Shown: in pieces, positions 1-7,023 of the stretch
How positions within the stretch are numbered: the first letter of the stretch is position 1
How the letters are laid out: each line of letters begins with the position of its first letter
Assembly (NCBI GenBank): GCA_017550315.1
Contig: JAFZPN010000080.1
Location: 1 to 32,413 of the forward strand
Source of the DNA: Clostridia bacterium
GTDB taxonomy: Bacteria > Bacillota > Clostridia > Oscillospirales > CAG-272
Length of the DNA stretch: 32,413 bases
Direction: 5' to 3'
Notes under the pieces: generated by a model
Database searches by the model: none
Seen by the model: the letters and a program-made list of their open reading frames with translations, nothing else
What the model was told of the DNA's origin: nothing
Made by a program: the position numbers and the translations under genes

Positions 1-172
1 CCTTCCGTCCGCGATCGCCGCGTCATGGCTCGGAGCTCCCGCGTGGGTCGTGTTCGCCTGCCTGAAATGCGATCAGATCCTAAAATGCATCGTGGCATTC
101 TTCAAGATCAACAGCTTCAACTGGATGCACAACCTCACGAGAGATACGGACAAGTCGGGAGAACCGGCGTAA
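1..172 (+). CDS. MATE family efflux transporter, C-terminal end (partial)
   Basis: The reading frame is open from base 2 to the TAA at 170-172 and gives the last 56 residues of a membrane protein. The tail reads LPSAIAASWLG, then WVVFACLKCDQILK, then FFKINSFNWMHNLTRD. Such an end, with a last transmembrane helix followed by a short basic segment carrying W and LTRD, is typical of MATE multidrug/Na+ antiporters of Clostridia. The 5' part lies outside the window. The next gene begins 24 bases downstream with its own ribosome site, so this is probably the first visible gene of a plus-strand operon reaching to the hairpin at 2762. Family assignment rests on tail similarity only. Confidence 0.65.
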   Translation, partial: LPSAIAASWLGAPAWVVFACLKCDQILKCIVAFFKINSFNWMHNLTRDTDKSGEPA

Positions 173-196
173 ACACAAAATAAAAGGAGCAGAGAT

Positions 197-493
197 ATGC
201 AGTTCATCATTACGGCACACGACGGCGCGGGGACGCTTGAGAGACGGATGCAGGCGCGCCCGCGTCATCTCGAAAACCTCGGAAAGATCAAAGGAAGGAT
301 CCTCTGCGCCGGAGGACTTCTGGATGAGAATGGGAGGATGAAGGGGTCCGTCCTCGTCATGGAGTTTGAAAACAGGGCCCTTCTCGAGGAGTACCTCAGG
401 TCCGAACCCTATCTTCTCGAACACGTCTGGGAGAAGGTCGAAGTCGAACCGATGAACGTCGTTCTTCTGAACGGGGAAAAGGTCGGCGGATAA
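197..493 (+). CDS. YciI-like protein
   Basis: A 98-residue protein that starts MQFIITAHDGAGTLERR and has the pattern of the YciI/YCII fold. An N-terminal beta strand is followed by RPRHLENLGKIKGRIL, a GG-LLDENG-MKGS-LV segment, a helix around FENRALLEEYLRSEPY, and a last strand with a valine-rich end. YciI proteins are small ferredoxin-like (dimeric alpha+beta barrel) proteins, often found beside oxidoreductases; most have no proven reaction, though relatives of muconolactone isomerase and a dehydrochlorinase belong here. The start is fixed by AAAGGAGCAGAGAT just ahead of the ATG. The dehydrogenase follows after 32 bases, suggesting cotranscription. Confidence 0.85.
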   Translation: MQFIITAHDGAGTLERRMQARPRHLENLGKIKGRILCAGGLLDENGRMKGSVLVMEFENRALLEEYLRSEPYLLEHVWEKVEVEPMNVVLLNGEKVGG

Positions 494-525
494 GCAAAAT
501 CCTACATCGAAAAAGGAGAAATGAT

Positions 526-1701
526 ATGAATAATTTCACGTTTTACTCCCCCACCTGCTTTGTATTCGGCAGGGAGACGGAAAATCAGGCCGGAAGCCTT
601 GTCCGGCGTTTCGGCGGCACCCGCGTTCTGATCCACTACGGCGGCGGCAGCGCTCTGCGGTCCGGGCTGATCGACCGGGTCAGGGCGTCGCTCGAGGGGG
701 AGGGCATTTCCTCCGTCCTGCTCGGCGGCGTACAGCCCAATCCCCGCAGCGGGCTCGTATACAGCGGGATCGATCTGTGCCGCTCCGAAGGGATCGATTT
801 CATCCTCGCGGTCGGCGGCGGGAGCGTGATCGATTCCGCGAAGGCCATTGCGGCGGGCACGGTGTACGACGGCGATTTCTGGGATTTCTACTGCGGGAAG
901 CGGATCGAAAAGGCGCTGCCCGTCGGTACGGTCCTGACCATCTCCGCCGCGGGAAGCGAAGGCAGCCCGGACAGCGTGATCACGAAGGAAGAGGGGATGT
1001 TCAAGCGCGGCGCGAGCGGCGACGCCGTCCGTCCCCGGTTCTCCGTCCTCAATCCGGCACTGACGGAAACCCTTCCCCCCCATCAGACCGCCGCGGGCAT
1101 CACGGACATCATGGCCCATCTGTACGAGCGGTATCTCACAAACACCGCGGAGGTGGAGGTGACCGACCGGCTGATCGAGGCGCTGCTGCTCACCATGATC
1201 CACGAAGGGCCGCGCGTCATCGCCGATCCGCACAACTATGACGCCCGCGCGAACATCATGTGGGCCGGCATGATGGCGCACAACAATTCCTGCGGGGTGG
1301 GCCGCAGTCAGGACTGGAACAGCCACAACATCGAACATGAGCTGTCCGCGCTCTATGACTGCGCGCACGGAGCGGGGCTTGCCGTCACGATGCCCGCGGT
1401 GTTCTCCTATGTGATGGAACACGACGTCATGCGTTTTGCCCAGGCGGCGGTCCGTGTCTGGGGATGCAGCATGGACTTCCGCCATCCGGAGGTCACGGCG
1501 CGGGCGGGAATCGAAGCCTTCCGGAATTTCCTCGTCTCCATCGGAATGCCTAAAAACTTCGAGGAACTCGGCGCGAAAGAAGAGGACATCCCCGCGCTGG
1601 TCCACGCCCTCTGCTGGGGCAACGGACGGCAGGGGAGCATCTCCGGCTTTGTGACGCTCAACGAAGAGGACTGCGGGAAGATCTACCGCATGATGGTTTG
1701 A
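526..1701 (+). CDS. Iron-containing alcohol dehydrogenase, YqhD/butanol dehydrogenase type
   Basis: A 391-residue group III (iron-dependent family) alcohol dehydrogenase that should reduce aldehydes to alcohols with NAD(P)H in the cytoplasm. The N-terminal dinucleotide domain shows VGGGSVIDSAKAIA at about 96-109. The helical C-terminal domain carries the expected metal ligands D194, H198, H267 and H281, the same spacing as in E. coli YqhD. The segments FYSPTCFVFG at the start and HELSALYDCAHGAGLA are characteristic of the butanol dehydrogenase subfamily. Length is normal and no key residue is missing. AAAAAGGAGAAATGAT precedes the ATG. It sits between a YciI-like gene and an APH-fold kinase on the same strand. 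Metal and cofactor choice (Zn or Fe, NADPH or NADH) cannot be read from the sequence. Confidence 0.93.
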   Translation: MNNFTFYSPTCFVFGRETENQAGSLVRRFGGTRVLIHYGGGSALRSGLIDRVRASLEGEGISSVLLGGVQPNPRSGLVYSGIDLCRSEGIDFILAVGGGSVIDSAKAIAAGTVYDGDFWDFYCGKRIEKALPVGTVLTISAAGSEGSPDSVITKEEGMFKRGASGDAVRPRFSVLNPALTETLPPHQTAAGITDIMAHLYERYLTNTAEVEVTDRLIEALLLTMIHEGPRVIADPHNYDARANIMWAGMMAHNNSCGVGRSQDWNSHNIEHELSALYDCAHGAGLAVTMPAVFSYVMEHDVMRFAQAAVRVWGCSMDFRHPEVTARAGIEAFRNFLVSIGMPKNFEELGAKEEDIPALVHALCWGNGRQGSISGFVTLNEEDCGKIYRMMV

Positions 1702-1752
1702 TGCTGTCATCGGCGGAAAAACGCGCAGACCGATGAGAAAAAGAGGGTTATC

Positions 1753-2751
1753 ATGACGACGGATCTGTTTCGCGAAGCCTCCCGGGAAGAGATTGAGCTC
1801 GTGACACGGGAAATCCTCGGGGATGCGGTGCTGTCCTTCCGGCTGCTCTCCGGAGGCTTGTTCAATACGTCTTATCTTCTCGAAACCGGGAAAAACGGTA
1901 CCGCGGTCCTGCGGCTCGGTCCGGTCAACCGCCATCTGCTCCTGCCCTACGAGCATTTTCTGATGGAATCCGAGGTTGAAGTCTACCGCCTCTGCGCGCT
2001 GTACGGCATTCCGGCATCCGAAGTTCTGGCGGCGGACACGTCAAAACAGGTGATCGACCGGGACGTGATGTTTGTCCGGTATATCCCCTCCGTGCCCCTG
2101 TCGGAGGTCGAAGACTCGCTGGAACCGGGCGAACGGGAGGCGATTTTCGGCGATCTCGGCCGCGCGATGCGCGCATTCAACGGGATCGAAGGCGTACGCT
2201 TCGGGCGGATCGCTGACGTTCTGCACGGCGGCGGTTCTGCGCGGTGGAGCGACGCGCTCGGGAAGGAGCTTTGCGAGTGGGAATCCGTATGCAGGAAGAC
2301 CGATTTCGTCCCCGCGGAGCAGTACGGACGTTACCGGACGGCACTGGAACGGGCGAGGCCCATCCTTGACGAAGTGAAAACGCCGCGTCTGCTTCACAAC
2401 GACCTGTGGAGCGGGAACGTTTTGCTGACACGGGACGAGACCGGCAGACGCCGCTTTGCCGCCGTCATCGACGCCGACCGGGCTCTGTGGGGGGATCCCG
2501 ACATGGAAGTCTTCTGGCTCGGGAAGGACGCGAAGGCATTCTGGGACGCGTATTCCGCGCCCCGGTCCGAATCGCCCGATACCGGCATCCGCCGCGCCTT
2601 TTACCGGATGCTCACCCACCTGTGGGCAGTCTATATCTATGGATTGGAATACCAGTCTCCCGATATTGCCGTCCGCGAACGGAAAAGAGCGGACGAGGCG
2701 TGCGATGCCGTCCTTGACGGAATCAGGAAGAATCCCAAAACGAAATCGTAA
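1753..2751 (+). CDS. APH-fold small-molecule phosphotransferase
   Basis: A 332-residue kinase of the aminoglycoside phosphotransferase/choline kinase fold. The catalytic loop (Brenner motif) is HNDLWSGNVLL with H215 and D217, and the metal-binding segment is VIDADRALWGDPDMEV with D240. The N-terminal lobe has LSGGLFNTSYLLE, the nucleotide loop usual in this family, followed by the beta strand TAVLRLG. Relatives include fructosamine kinase, homoserine kinase ThrB2 and antibiotic kinases; the substrate is not evident. HNDLWSGN is also typical of fructosamine/ketosamine kinases, so a sugar or amino-sugar adduct is as likely as a drug. It begins 51 bases after the dehydrogenase, with GAAAAAGAGGG upstream, and is closed by the hairpin at 2762. 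Confidence 0.88.
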   Translation: MTTDLFREASREEIELVTREILGDAVLSFRLLSGGLFNTSYLLETGKNGTAVLRLGPVNRHLLLPYEHFLMESEVEVYRLCALYGIPASEVLAADTSKQVIDRDVMFVRYIPSVPLSEVEDSLEPGEREAIFGDLGRAMRAFNGIEGVRFGRIADVLHGGGSARWSDALGKELCEWESVCRKTDFVPAEQYGRYRTALERARPILDEVKTPRLLHNDLWSGNVLLTRDETGRRRFAAVIDADRALWGDPDMEVFWLGKDAKAFWDAYSAPRSESPDTGIRRAFYRMLTHLWAVYIYGLEYQSPDIAVRERKRADEACDAVLDGIRKNPKTKS

Positions 2752-2761
2752 AAGCGTCACG

Positions 2762-2797
2762 CCCCCTCGACCCATTCAGGAAACGGAGTCGAGGGGG
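2762..2797 (+). terminator. Strong intrinsic hairpin after the MATE-ADH-APH operon
   Basis: A perfect 10-bp stem CCCCCTCGAC / GTCGAGGGGG with a 16-nt loop starts 11 bases after the kinase stop. It is followed by ACTTGTTTATT, a weak T tract. It probably ends the plus-strand operon and separates it from the remnants that follow on the minus strand. Confidence 0.75.
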
Positions 2798-2803
2798 ACT
2801 TGT

Positions 2804-3359
2804 TTATTCCCGAAGGAATGCTCTGCCGAGAAAACGGATGCGGTTTTCGATCTGTTCTTTCACGATGCTGCTTTTTAGCATCATATCGTATCCGTGGACC
2901 GTTCCCTTTGTGTTTCGGATTTCAACCGCGATCCCAGACTCGCTGAGCCTCCCGGCGTAAAGGACCGCTCCGTCGCGCAGGCAGTCGAATTCCGCCGTTT
3001 CGATATAGGTCGAGGGTATCCCCTCATACGATTCCGCCTCTATGGGCGAACGGTAAGCCTTCTTTCCCGCAGATTCATCCTGAACATACCATTCTCCGTA
3101 GATCTTCATGTCGCGGGTATTGCACATCGGGGTATCCGTATATCGTCTGATCGATTCGGTTTCACCGCACTCACCGACGGAGGGGTAGGTCAGAAGCTGT
3201 GCGCATGGCGGGGGAAGACGGCGGTCGACAGCCATGAGGCAGACTGCCATGGCAAGCGTTCCGCCGGCACTGTCCCCGCCCACAGCTGTCGGCAGGCCCT
3301 GTGCATGGTTCAGGAGCCATTGATATGCCGCGAAACAGTCTTATCGAATATTCCGGACT
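2804..3359 (-). pseudogene. Alpha/beta hydrolase (HSL/esterase-lipase type), 3' remnant
   Basis: Read on the minus strand, the frame from 3340 gives DCFAAYQWLLNHAQG, then VGGDSAGGTLAMAV with the nucleophile elbow GDSAGG, the acid segment TAEFDCLRDGA and the C-terminal histidine in TVHGYD. This is the C-terminal two thirds of an HSL-type esterase. The oxyanion motif HGGG and everything before it are absent. A short SPEY is encoded at 3348-3359 in another frame, only 7 nt before DCF. In the intact homologue at 31171 SPEY and DC are 13 residues apart, so a small internal deletion plus loss of the 5' half is the simplest reading. An in-frame TAA at 3341-3343 blocks translation. A GTG at 3283 could start a short product lacking the oxyanion hole, which is unlikely to be active. 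Confidence 0.8.
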
Positions 3360-3360
3360 G

Positions 3361-3510
3361 TCATGGGCTAAACGCCGTTTCTGATAGATTGTTTTCCTTC
3401 GCCAGATTTATCATGGATTTTTCACTGATACACCTGTCCATGACGCAGACGGCGGCGGGGTTCCCGGAAAACGGCTTGTCTGTAAATGCATCCACAATAT
3501 ATTGCTTCAT
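3361..3510 (-). pseudogene. PhzF-family isomerase, 5' remnant
   Basis: A 49-residue frame begins MKQYIVDAFTDKPFSGNPA and ends ENNLSETAFSP before TGA. These are the hallmark N-terminal elements of PhzF/YHI9-type epimerases (the xVDAF-x-GNPAAV strand-loop, and LSETAF with the catalytic glutamate). Normal members are about 260-300 residues, so over 80% is missing. GGAAGAAGCATA ahead of the ATG is a fair ribosome site, so the original start survives. The frame breaks directly after ETAF, where the sequence runs into the hydrolase remnant. Confidence 0.85.
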
Positions 3511-3657
3511 TATGCTTCTTCCATAATCATTTGATTTCCCGATGATAGCCATGTTCGGTACGATTCATGGAATTCCGTGCTTCCTTCAGGCTTTTATAGA
3601 TTTCAGACGATCGAGCAGTTCGATTTTCTCGCGCAGGGTTTTATCCGTTTCGTTTCC

Positions 3658-4239
3658 TCAGAACGGTTCCAGCACCAGAGACGCCCTTTCCGTATCGCAT
3701 CTCTGGAGCAGGGACATGGAATAGATGGAAGCCGTATGTTCCCCCTTTTCGTCAAAGGACTGATACAGCCGATACGCCTCGTCAAACCGCTCCTGCCTAT
3801 CGATAGCGTAAAGCATACTTCCCGTCCAGATATCACGGTTCGCCTGTTCGTCCCATTCAAACAGATTCAGCATATCCCGGCTGAAGGATTCCATCGCCGC
3901 ATACTCTTCAGCATCGTCAAAGAATCTGTTGATCCCGAAGATGAGCGTAATAAAGTCGTCTATGATCTGTCTGCCATATCTTCTGTGAATCTCCGGACTC
4001 GGAAAGGGGATGGATAACGCGGACATGCGCACAAGCCCTTTCGCGTTCATCCGTGCCTGCGTGACAATAAAGTATCGGGCGGCGGGCCAGAACTTCTGAA
4101 AGGAGCGCGAAATGTTTTCCGCGTTTTCTGCCGTCCCGCCCCACTTTCCGTCCATGGAAAGAATCAGACAAAGAATGGGACTATTGGTTTTGCTCCATTT
4201 GAGGATTTCGTTCTGCAGCTTGCGGGAGGGGATGATCAT
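3658..4239 (-). CDS. Hypothetical protein, 193 aa, unrecognised
   Basis: I do not recognise this protein. From the ATG at 4239 it reads MIIPSRKLQNEILKWSKTN and continues for 193 residues. It has a hydrophobic strand SPILCLILSMDGKWGG, a middle part with SIPFPSPEIHRRYGRQIIDD, and a helical, acidic and aromatic C-terminal half (RFFDDAEEYAAMESFSRDML, then DRQERFDEAYRLYQSFDEKG) that could form TPR-like helix pairs. No signal peptide or clear membrane span is seen. The 4239 start is chosen because GGAGG lies 11 nt upstream and a good promoter lies at 4316-4344; an upstream ATG at 4359 would precede the -10. It is richer in A+T than the neighbouring metabolic genes and stands alone among gene remnants. 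Confidence 0.6.
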   Translation of the reverse strand: MIIPSRKLQNEILKWSKTNSPILCLILSMDGKWGGTAENAENISRSFQKFWPAARYFIVTQARMNAKGLVRMSALSIPFPSPEIHRRYGRQIIDDFITLIFGINRFFDDAEEYAAMESFSRDMLNLFEWDEQANRDIWTGSMLYAIDRQERFDEAYRLYQSFDEKGEHTASIYSMSLLQRCDTERASLVLEPF

Positions 4240-4315
4240 CTGGAATGGCACCTCCGATGAGGAAAGAAAGCGTGACAAAGACCAGATGATAGATCCGGGC
4301 CTCTGTATCAAAGGC

Positions 4316-4344
4316 ATTATACAACAAGACCGGAAGAATGGAAA
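4316..4344 (-). promoter_or_regulatory. Sigma-A promoter of the 193-aa gene
   Basis: On the minus strand a -35 TTTCCA (4339-4344), a 17-nt spacer and a perfect -10 TATAAT (4316-4321) lie about 80 nt before the chosen start at 4239. Confidence 0.6.
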
Positions 4345-4370
4345 GGGATTTACGGCCAATTACTAAAAAG

Positions 4371-4388
4371 TTTACATTTATGTGTAAA
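4371..4388. promoter_or_regulatory. Palindrome TTTACA-N6-TGTAAA, possible operator
   Basis: A perfect 6-6-6 inverted repeat sits between the promoter of the minus-strand gene and the plus-strand SDR remnant. Its size and symmetry suit a dimeric repressor such as TetR or GntR. No candidate regulator is adjacent, so the role is inference. Confidence 0.35.
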
Positions 4389-4446
4389 AATACCTTCTCT
4401 CAACCCGTATCATGGAGTTTCAGCCGGATCCGGAGCAGAAATCAGC

Positions 4447-4863
4447 TTCCGGGTCAACACGGTCGTGCCTGCCATGATCTGTTATCACTTTCTGCCCGGC
4501 ATGATCATGCGGGGAAGCGGACGGATCGTGAACACGACGAGCGGCATTTCTCTCGATGTATGTCAGGCCGGGTATTCAGCCAGCAAGGCGGCTCTCGACA
4601 AAATCACGATCGATCTGGGCAGCAGAGTGCAGGGAACGAATGTGATGATCAATCTGACGGATCCCGGATGGTGCCGGACGGATCTGGGAGGTCCCCACGC
4701 GCCGGACGCCCCTGAGAGCACGATCCCCGGCGTCGTTGTCGGTGTGTTTGCGGACGACGGGAAATCCGGCAGGATTCTCGGCGCCCAGCATTTTGCCGGG
4801 ATGACTCTGGAGGAAGCTGTCCGGAAAGCGGAGAGGGAGTTCGACAGCCCGTATCGCAGATAA
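4447..4863 (+). pseudogene. Short-chain dehydrogenase/reductase, 3' remnant
   Basis: The frame gives FRVNTVVPAMICYHFLPG, then SGRIVNTTSGIS with the catalytic-serine strand, then the catalytic YSASK (Tyr-X3-Lys), then a DPGWCRTDLGGPHAP loop after the active site and the end AEREFDSPYRR. These are the second half of a classical SDR. The cofactor-binding half with TGxxxGIG is missing; upstream sequence in this frame has no similarity and no ribosome site. About 135 of an expected 240-280 residues remain. It converges on the chromate-transporter remnant, leaving 11 nt between the stop codons. Confidence 0.85.
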
Positions 4864-4874
4864 GGGTGATTCCC

Positions 4875-5009
4875 CTAAGACAGAACCACGTCCCGGATGA
4901 GAGAGATCGCGCTGTACCCGCCGCTGAAGGTGAACAGCCCGATTTTGGCGAAACTCAGAAACAGATCAAACAGCCTCCCGTCCTCCGGATCCGTGATTTG
5001 CTTTCGCAA
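4875..5009 (-). pseudogene. Chromate transporter (ChrA/CHR family), 5' remnant
   Basis: A 44-residue frame overlapping the end of the DUF5714 gene reads LFDLFLSFAKIGLFTFSGGY, then SAISLIRDVVLS before TAG. The FxKIGxFTFGGGYAxIxLI segment is the signature first helix of CHR-family chromate transporters, here with S for one G. Family members are about 180-400 residues; this one stops after its first helix. The likely initiator is TTG at 5009, inside the DUF5714 gene, so it may once have been translationally coupled to that operon. It is cut at the same place where the SDR remnant ends. Confidence 0.75.
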
Positions 5010-5682
5010 ACGGACAGCGTTTTCCGATGCACTGATTGTTCTTCGCGGAATGGGTGCAGACGACCTCCGGCTTTTCCATCTCCACGCCGAAGTATTCCTT
5101 CACGAAGTCGACGGCGGACAGGATCGACAGGTACGAATCCCGCTTGCAGCACCGCGGACCGCCGATCTCGCCGATGGCGCCGAGCGATTTCGCCGTCATT
5201 TTGTGCGACAGCGCGAACGGCTCCTCGGTCAGGGGCGTGGAGCCGGAAATGATCGAGACGAACATGCCGGAAGAGATCCCCGCGCCGCAGGCACCCCAGA
5301 AACCGCACGCGCCGCCCGGCACGCTCTTCCCGCGGTTCATCATCTCGCCGAGCGACTTTTCGAGGTCGATCTCCCCGCCCGCGTTCCGATAGGCCGTGAG
5401 AAGCGCCGCGCCGACCATGACGTGGTGCTCCGGCCCGTGCATGTGGCAGAACGGGAGCGCCATCATTTTTTCGAGGATCAGGACGGGATCCTTCGATGTC
5501 TCGCTGAGGCACAGACCGACAATCGCGTCCATCCCGGCGGTGTGACACGCGCCGCACACATAATGGCCCCGGACACAGCGGGTCTTGCTGTTCTCTTTCC
5601 TGTGACAGACCGTGCACTCCATCGGCTGATCCGCTTCCAGATATTCAAGCGGGGAGCCGCAGATCAGGCATTCGTCGTTCAT
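4966..5682 (-). CDS. DUF5714-type cysteine-rich protein
   Basis: A 238-residue protein beginning MNDECLICGSPLEYLE. The N-terminal 50 residues hold zinc- or cluster-type cysteine pairs (CLICG, CTVCHRKE, CVRGHYVCGACH). They are followed by a conserved core with MALPFCHMHGPEHH, GGACGFWGACGAGISSGMF and GGPRCCKRDS, and a C-terminal CTHSAKNNQCIGKRCPF. This pattern fits the DUF5714 family of anaerobic Clostridia, whose reaction is unknown; the many conserved Cys and His suggest metal binding. The start is set by AGAGAGGAGAACGCGG before the ATG, and that ATG overlaps the YunG-like stop (ATGA), indicating translational coupling. It is the third gene of an operon headed by a metal-cofactor-type regulator. 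The family name is recalled from pattern and was not searched. Confidence 0.75.
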   Translation of the reverse strand: MNDECLICGSPLEYLEADQPMECTVCHRKENSKTRCVRGHYVCGACHTAGMDAIVGLCLSETSKDPVLILEKMMALPFCHMHGPEHHVMVGAALLTAYRNAGGEIDLEKSLGEMMNRGKSVPGGACGFWGACGAGISSGMFVSIISGSTPLTEEPFALSHKMTAKSLGAIGEIGGPRCCKRDSYLSILSAVDFVKEYFGVEMEKPEVVCTHSAKNNQCIGKRCPFAKANHGSGGREAV

Positions 5683-6137
5683 CCGCGTTCTCCTCTCTGT
5701 AATTCGGTTTCGGCAATACCCGGCAGCCGGGCGAAGAGCCTGGCTTTCAGGAGTTCGTATCTCTGCCGCTTTTCCTCTTTGGCGAAATGCGTCTCCCGGA
5801 ACTGTTCGGGGCAGTCGGCGTAATTCAGCGTTTTTTCTCCGAACTGCTCGCTCGTCAGATCGAACACGCAGTCGTCGACGACGTTGAAGCAATGGTAGTT
5901 GCCGTCGCCGAGCGGTACGCCGAAAACCTTTCCGCCGTACAGATCCTGCAAGAGAAACGCGGTGATCGAGCACTGACCGAGCGTCTTGTTCTCCGGCGAC
6001 CAGTCGGAGCGCATCCGCGGCGCGCAGGTATCCGCGCACCAGATTTCCGAGAGCAGATCGTAATAATCGCGCGGCGTCAGTCCGCGTTCATCCTTGATAT
6101 CGGCGCTCTCCCAGCCGTAAAACCCGTATTCCGCCAT
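5679..6137 (-). CDS. YunG-like protein
   Basis: A 152-residue cytoplasmic protein with the YunG family pattern: WCADTCAPRMRSDWSPEN, then LGQCSITAFLLQDLYGG, then HCFNVVDDCVFDLTSEQF. The Cys (GQCSIT), His (YHCFN) and Asp (FDLTSEQF) resemble a Cys-His-Asp papain-like (transglutaminase/NlpC-like) arrangement; no activity is proven for the family. The ATG directly abuts the upstream stop (TGA then ATG with no gap), and its own stop overlaps the DUF5714 start, so the three genes form one coupled unit. The C-terminal third is charged and helical (AKEEKRQRYELLKARLFARL). Confidence 0.75.
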   Translation of the reverse strand: MAEYGFYGWESADIKDERGLTPRDYYDLLSEIWCADTCAPRMRSDWSPENKTLGQCSITAFLLQDLYGGKVFGVPLGDGNYHCFNVVDDCVFDLTSEQFGEKTLNYADCPEQFRETHFAKEEKRQRYELLKARLFARLPGIAETELQRGERG

Positions 6138-6926
6138 TCAGTTGCCCCCGCAGGAACCGTGCCCGCAGCCGCCTCCGTGGTGTCCGCACGCGTGCTCTTC
6201 CCCGTTTTCGTTACCGCAGCTTTCGCCGTGGCGTCCGCACGCGTGATCTTCCCCGTGCCCATGCCCGTGGTGATCGCATTTCGCGTCGGGATCGAACCGG
6301 AGCGTCCCTTCCGCCAGCGCCTTAGCCGCAGCGTCCGCCGATCCCGTCACGCCGCCGTAAAGCGCGATCCCCGCTTCCGCCAGCGCGTTCTGCGCGCCCA
6401 TGCCGATGCCGCCGCAGATGAGGGCGTCGACCTGCGCCGCTTTCAGAAAGCCGGCCAGCGCGCCGTGACCGCTTCCGTTCGTCGGGACGATCCGCTCTCC
6501 GACAATTTTCCCGTCCATGACGTCATAGATCTTAAACTGTTCCGTGTGTCCGAAATGCTGAAAGATTTCTCCGTTTTCGTAAGTGACCGCGATTCTCATG
6601 GTATTCTTTCCTTTCTCCGGAATCAGATCCGTTTTTTGATTTTCCAGCGCATAACTCCCGCCCCGGATGCGAAGCTCCTTGCCGTCGACAAGGGCTTCGG
6701 CGATCTTGCGGCGGGCGTTTTCGTAGATGGCGGTGACGGTGGTCCGCGCCACGCCCATCCGTGCGGCGCATTCCTCCTGCGTCATCCCCTCCCGGTCGAG
6801 CAGCCGAACGGTCTCGAACTCATCGAGCGTCAGAACGACCGGATCGCCCTCTGGATGCTCCTCCGGCGAGAAGACCCAGCAGTCCGGGTATCCGCCGATT
6901 TTTCGGCAGCGCGGTTTTCTCGGCAT
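6138..6926 (-). CDS. DUF134 DNA-binding domain fused to NifX/NafY-like cofactor domain with His/Cys tail
   Basis: A 262-residue fusion. Residues 1-95 are a DUF134 domain, a sigma-70 region-4-like helix-turn-helix (MPRKPRCRKI, then LDEFETVRLLDREGMTQEEC and VARTTVTAIYENARRKIAEA). Residues 109-210 are a dinitrogenase Fe-Mo cofactor domain (MRIAVTYENGEIFQHFGHTE, then VDALICGGIGMGAQNALAEA). The last 45 residues are a metal-binding tail with two tandem 17-residue units containing GE(D/E)HACG. The protein is probably a metal- or cluster-sensing regulator or carrier; no nif genes are in the window. GCAAAGGAGGCGG fixes the start. It leads the operon with the YunG-like and DUF5714 genes. This fusion is known in Clostridia; what it senses is not. 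Confidence 0.88.
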   Translation of the reverse strand: MPRKPRCRKIGGYPDCWVFSPEEHPEGDPVVLTLDEFETVRLLDREGMTQEECAARMGVARTTVTAIYENARRKIAEALVDGKELRIRGGSYALENQKTDLIPEKGKNTMRIAVTYENGEIFQHFGHTEQFKIYDVMDGKIVGERIVPTNGSGHGALAGFLKAAQVDALICGGIGMGAQNALAEAGIALYGGVTGSADAAAKALAEGTLRFDPDAKCDHHGHGHGEDHACGRHGESCGNENGEEHACGHHGGGCGHGSCGGN

Positions 6927-6946
6927 GGTTCCGCCTCCTTTGCTGT

Positions 6947-6989
6947 CTTATGTCAGAAATCAGTATAGCACAATTTCGGACTTATGTCA
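6947..6989 (-). promoter_or_regulatory. Direct repeats TGACATAAG flanking the promoter core, candidate operator
   Basis: TGACATAAG occurs at 6981-6989, overlapping the -35, and again at 6947-6955, at the predicted transcription start. The offset is 34 bp, close to three helical turns. A dimeric regulator bound to both would clamp the promoter, fitting autorepression by the DUF134 protein encoded directly downstream. The role is inference. Confidence 0.45.
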
Positions 6990-6990
6990 A
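6962..6990 (-). promoter_or_regulatory. Consensus sigma-A promoter of the DUF134-NifX operon
   Basis: On the minus strand, TTGACA (6985-6990), a 17-nt spacer and TATACT (6962-6967) lie 36 nt ahead of the ATG at 6926. The near-perfect match predicts strong transcription unless repressed. Confidence 0.85.
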
Positions 6991-7023
6991 GAATGATTTC
7001 GAGGAAATCTTTACGCGACGTTT

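Noticed and set aside
5683-6039. N-terminal extension of the DUF5714 frame
   Set aside because: It overlaps the YunG-like gene and is Arg-rich shadow sequence; a good ribosome site marks the ATG at 5682.
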